Assembly (NCBI RefSeq): GCF_007971525.1
Contig: NZ_CP042437.1
Location: 434,001 to 498,000, forward strand
Source of the DNA: Mucilaginibacter ginsenosidivorax
Lineage (GTDB): Bacteria; Bacteroidota; Bacteroidia; Sphingobacteriales; Sphingobacteriaceae
Direction: 5' to 3'
Length of the DNA stretch: 64,000 nt
In this document: one piece after another, positions 63,283-64,000 of the stretch
Numbering within the stretch: position 1 is the first letter of the stretch
Layout: each line of letters begins with the position of its first letter
The notes under the pieces: generated by a model
What the model was told of the DNA's origin: nothing
Seen by the model: only the letters and a program-made list of their open reading frames with translations
Databases searched by the model: none
Translations under genes and position numbers: made by a program

Positions 63283-64000
63283 TTAAGATTTTTTAATCAG
63301 GTTTACCAGTATCACATCATTTTCCCGGATATCAAGCTCCTGGGAATATACTGCATTGGGTTTTACTACAATTTCCTGTTTTGCAACAGGAGAGCCATTT
63401 TCTTCTTTTAACTTTTCAACCTGTTGCCGGTTTAACTGTCCGGGCCTGCCCATATCCACATAGCGGGTATAGGCATCGTTCACCCTATACCCTACTTTAT
63501 ATATTTCCATGGTATATTTTCCGGCAGGCACATGCGACAGGTTTATTTTTACTTTGCCTTTAGGTTTGGCTGGCAAATCTTTTATATAATAGGCCTGATT
63601 ATTAACCGAATCAGGCAACGTATAGGTATAATCCCACAATAAGGCCTGGATATCCCCTTTATCGTTTTTGCAAACCCATGAACGGGTGTCGTTATTCGCT
63701 AATTCCGTTCTTCCAAGCTTATTCATAAATTGATAAGAATAAAAAGCAGGCTTGTTTATGCCCTGGATGTTGAGTAAACCAAAACCTCCGTGAAAAGGCG
63801 TATACCGCGGGCCGGGTTCCTCAAACACATCGGTAAAAACCCAGTACGACATGGAGTTGGCCGCATGGCCAACCTGTTTTAATTTTTCCAGGATATAGGC
63901 GGCTTCATGATAACTATCGTGCAAAGGATCTGCCGGGGTGTAGGATGAACTCCATTCTGTATAATGCAGTTCCAGGCCGGGTTTCGCTGATTGGGTAATT
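63283..64000 (-). CDS. GH39 beta-xylosidase-like protein, 5' part cut by window edge
   Basis: The C-terminal 239 codons of a gene whose start lies beyond the right edge; reading continues open to 63999 (ITQSAKPGLELHYTEWSSSY). LHYTEWSSSYTPADPLHDSY holds the GH39 nucleophile Glu and the conserved DP-HDSY segment, followed by SMSYWVFTDVFEEPGPRYTPFHGGFGLLN and a C-terminal beta domain. A TTG at 63924 is therefore not the start. It would release xylose from xylo-oligosaccharides. First visible gene of the GH39-GH3-GH2 operon, with 3 bp to the GH3 start. Confidence 0.9.
   Translation of the reverse strand, partial: ITQSAKPGLELHYTEWSSSYTPADPLHDSYHEAAYILEKLKQVGHAANSMSYWVFTDVFEEPGPRYTPFHGGFGLLNIQGINKPAFYSYQFMNKLGRTELANNDTRSWVCKNDKGDIQALLWDYTYTLPDSVNNQAYYIKDLPAKPKGKVKINLSHVPAGKYTMEIYKVGYRVNDAYTRYVDMGRPGQLNRQQVEKLKEENGSPVAKQEIVVKPNAVYSQELDIRENDVILVNLIKKS

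Overview
The window looks like chromosome of a Bacteroidota bacterium, most likely a Sphingobacteriaceae member close to Mucilaginibacter or Pedobacter. The evidence is family content (a type-B CHU_C sorting domain, two DUF4199-type proteins, a GldM-like fragment, a BatA-type protein, many glycoside hydrolases), promoter elements of the Bacteroidota type (TAnnTTTG), few purine-rich ribosome binding sites, and AT-rich intergenic DNA. Species assignment is inference.

Layout. 0-6 kb: an unknown small gene, an Old Yellow Enzyme, an orphan TPR sensor kinase, and an alpha/beta hydrolase translationally coupled to a SnoaL-like gene. 6.2-6.8 kb: a cluster of tRNA-derived sequences, namely a 3' half of tRNA-Asn, two degenerate 89-nt repeats ending like tRNA-Ser, and an intact tRNA-Ser(CGA). 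6.9-14.1 kb: an acyltransferase 3 and a 1967-residue secreted protein with YVTN propellers and a T9SS sorting domain. 14.6-31.3 kb: a complete exopolysaccharide/capsule locus, all on the + strand (Wzi-like, SLBB export protein, chain-length protein, Wzx-like flippase, acetyltransferase, epimerase, Wzy-like polymerase, five glycosyltransferases or sugar-phosphate transferases of four kinds, one glycosidase-like protein). 31.6-36.2 kb: uxaB-uxaA for tagaturonate/altronate catabolism, divergent from a LacI-type regulator. 36.3-48.4 kb: mostly housekeeping or envelope genes on the - strand (OmpA-like protein, DUF4199 pair, a dihydroorotase homologue lacking its metal ligands, BatA-type protein, GH29 fucosidase, Tat-exported NHL protein, MATE transporter). 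48.5-52 kb: an AraC-type regulator fused in frame to an FtsX/MacB-type permease.

52-58.5 kb is the accessory region. Three unrelated genes (a DUF262/HNH-type protein, a membrane-anchored coiled-coil protein, a four-helix membrane protein with a SLATT-like C-terminal half) each lie between two copies of a different structured repeat family. A truncated GldM C-terminal fragment abuts one repeat. Next come a terminase-small-subunit-like HTH protein with a strong palindrome upstream, and a 3' tRNA remnant followed by a terminator hairpin, as seen at integration sites. I read this as a small cargo or defence-like hotspot; it is the best candidate for something undescribed.

58.5-64 kb: a - strand glycan-degradation operon (GH39 xylosidase-like gene running off the right edge, GH3, GH2). 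If the tRNA remnant at 58.5 kb is an attachment site, this operon may sit on an integrated element extending to the right. No CRISPR array, rRNA or intact transposase was seen.
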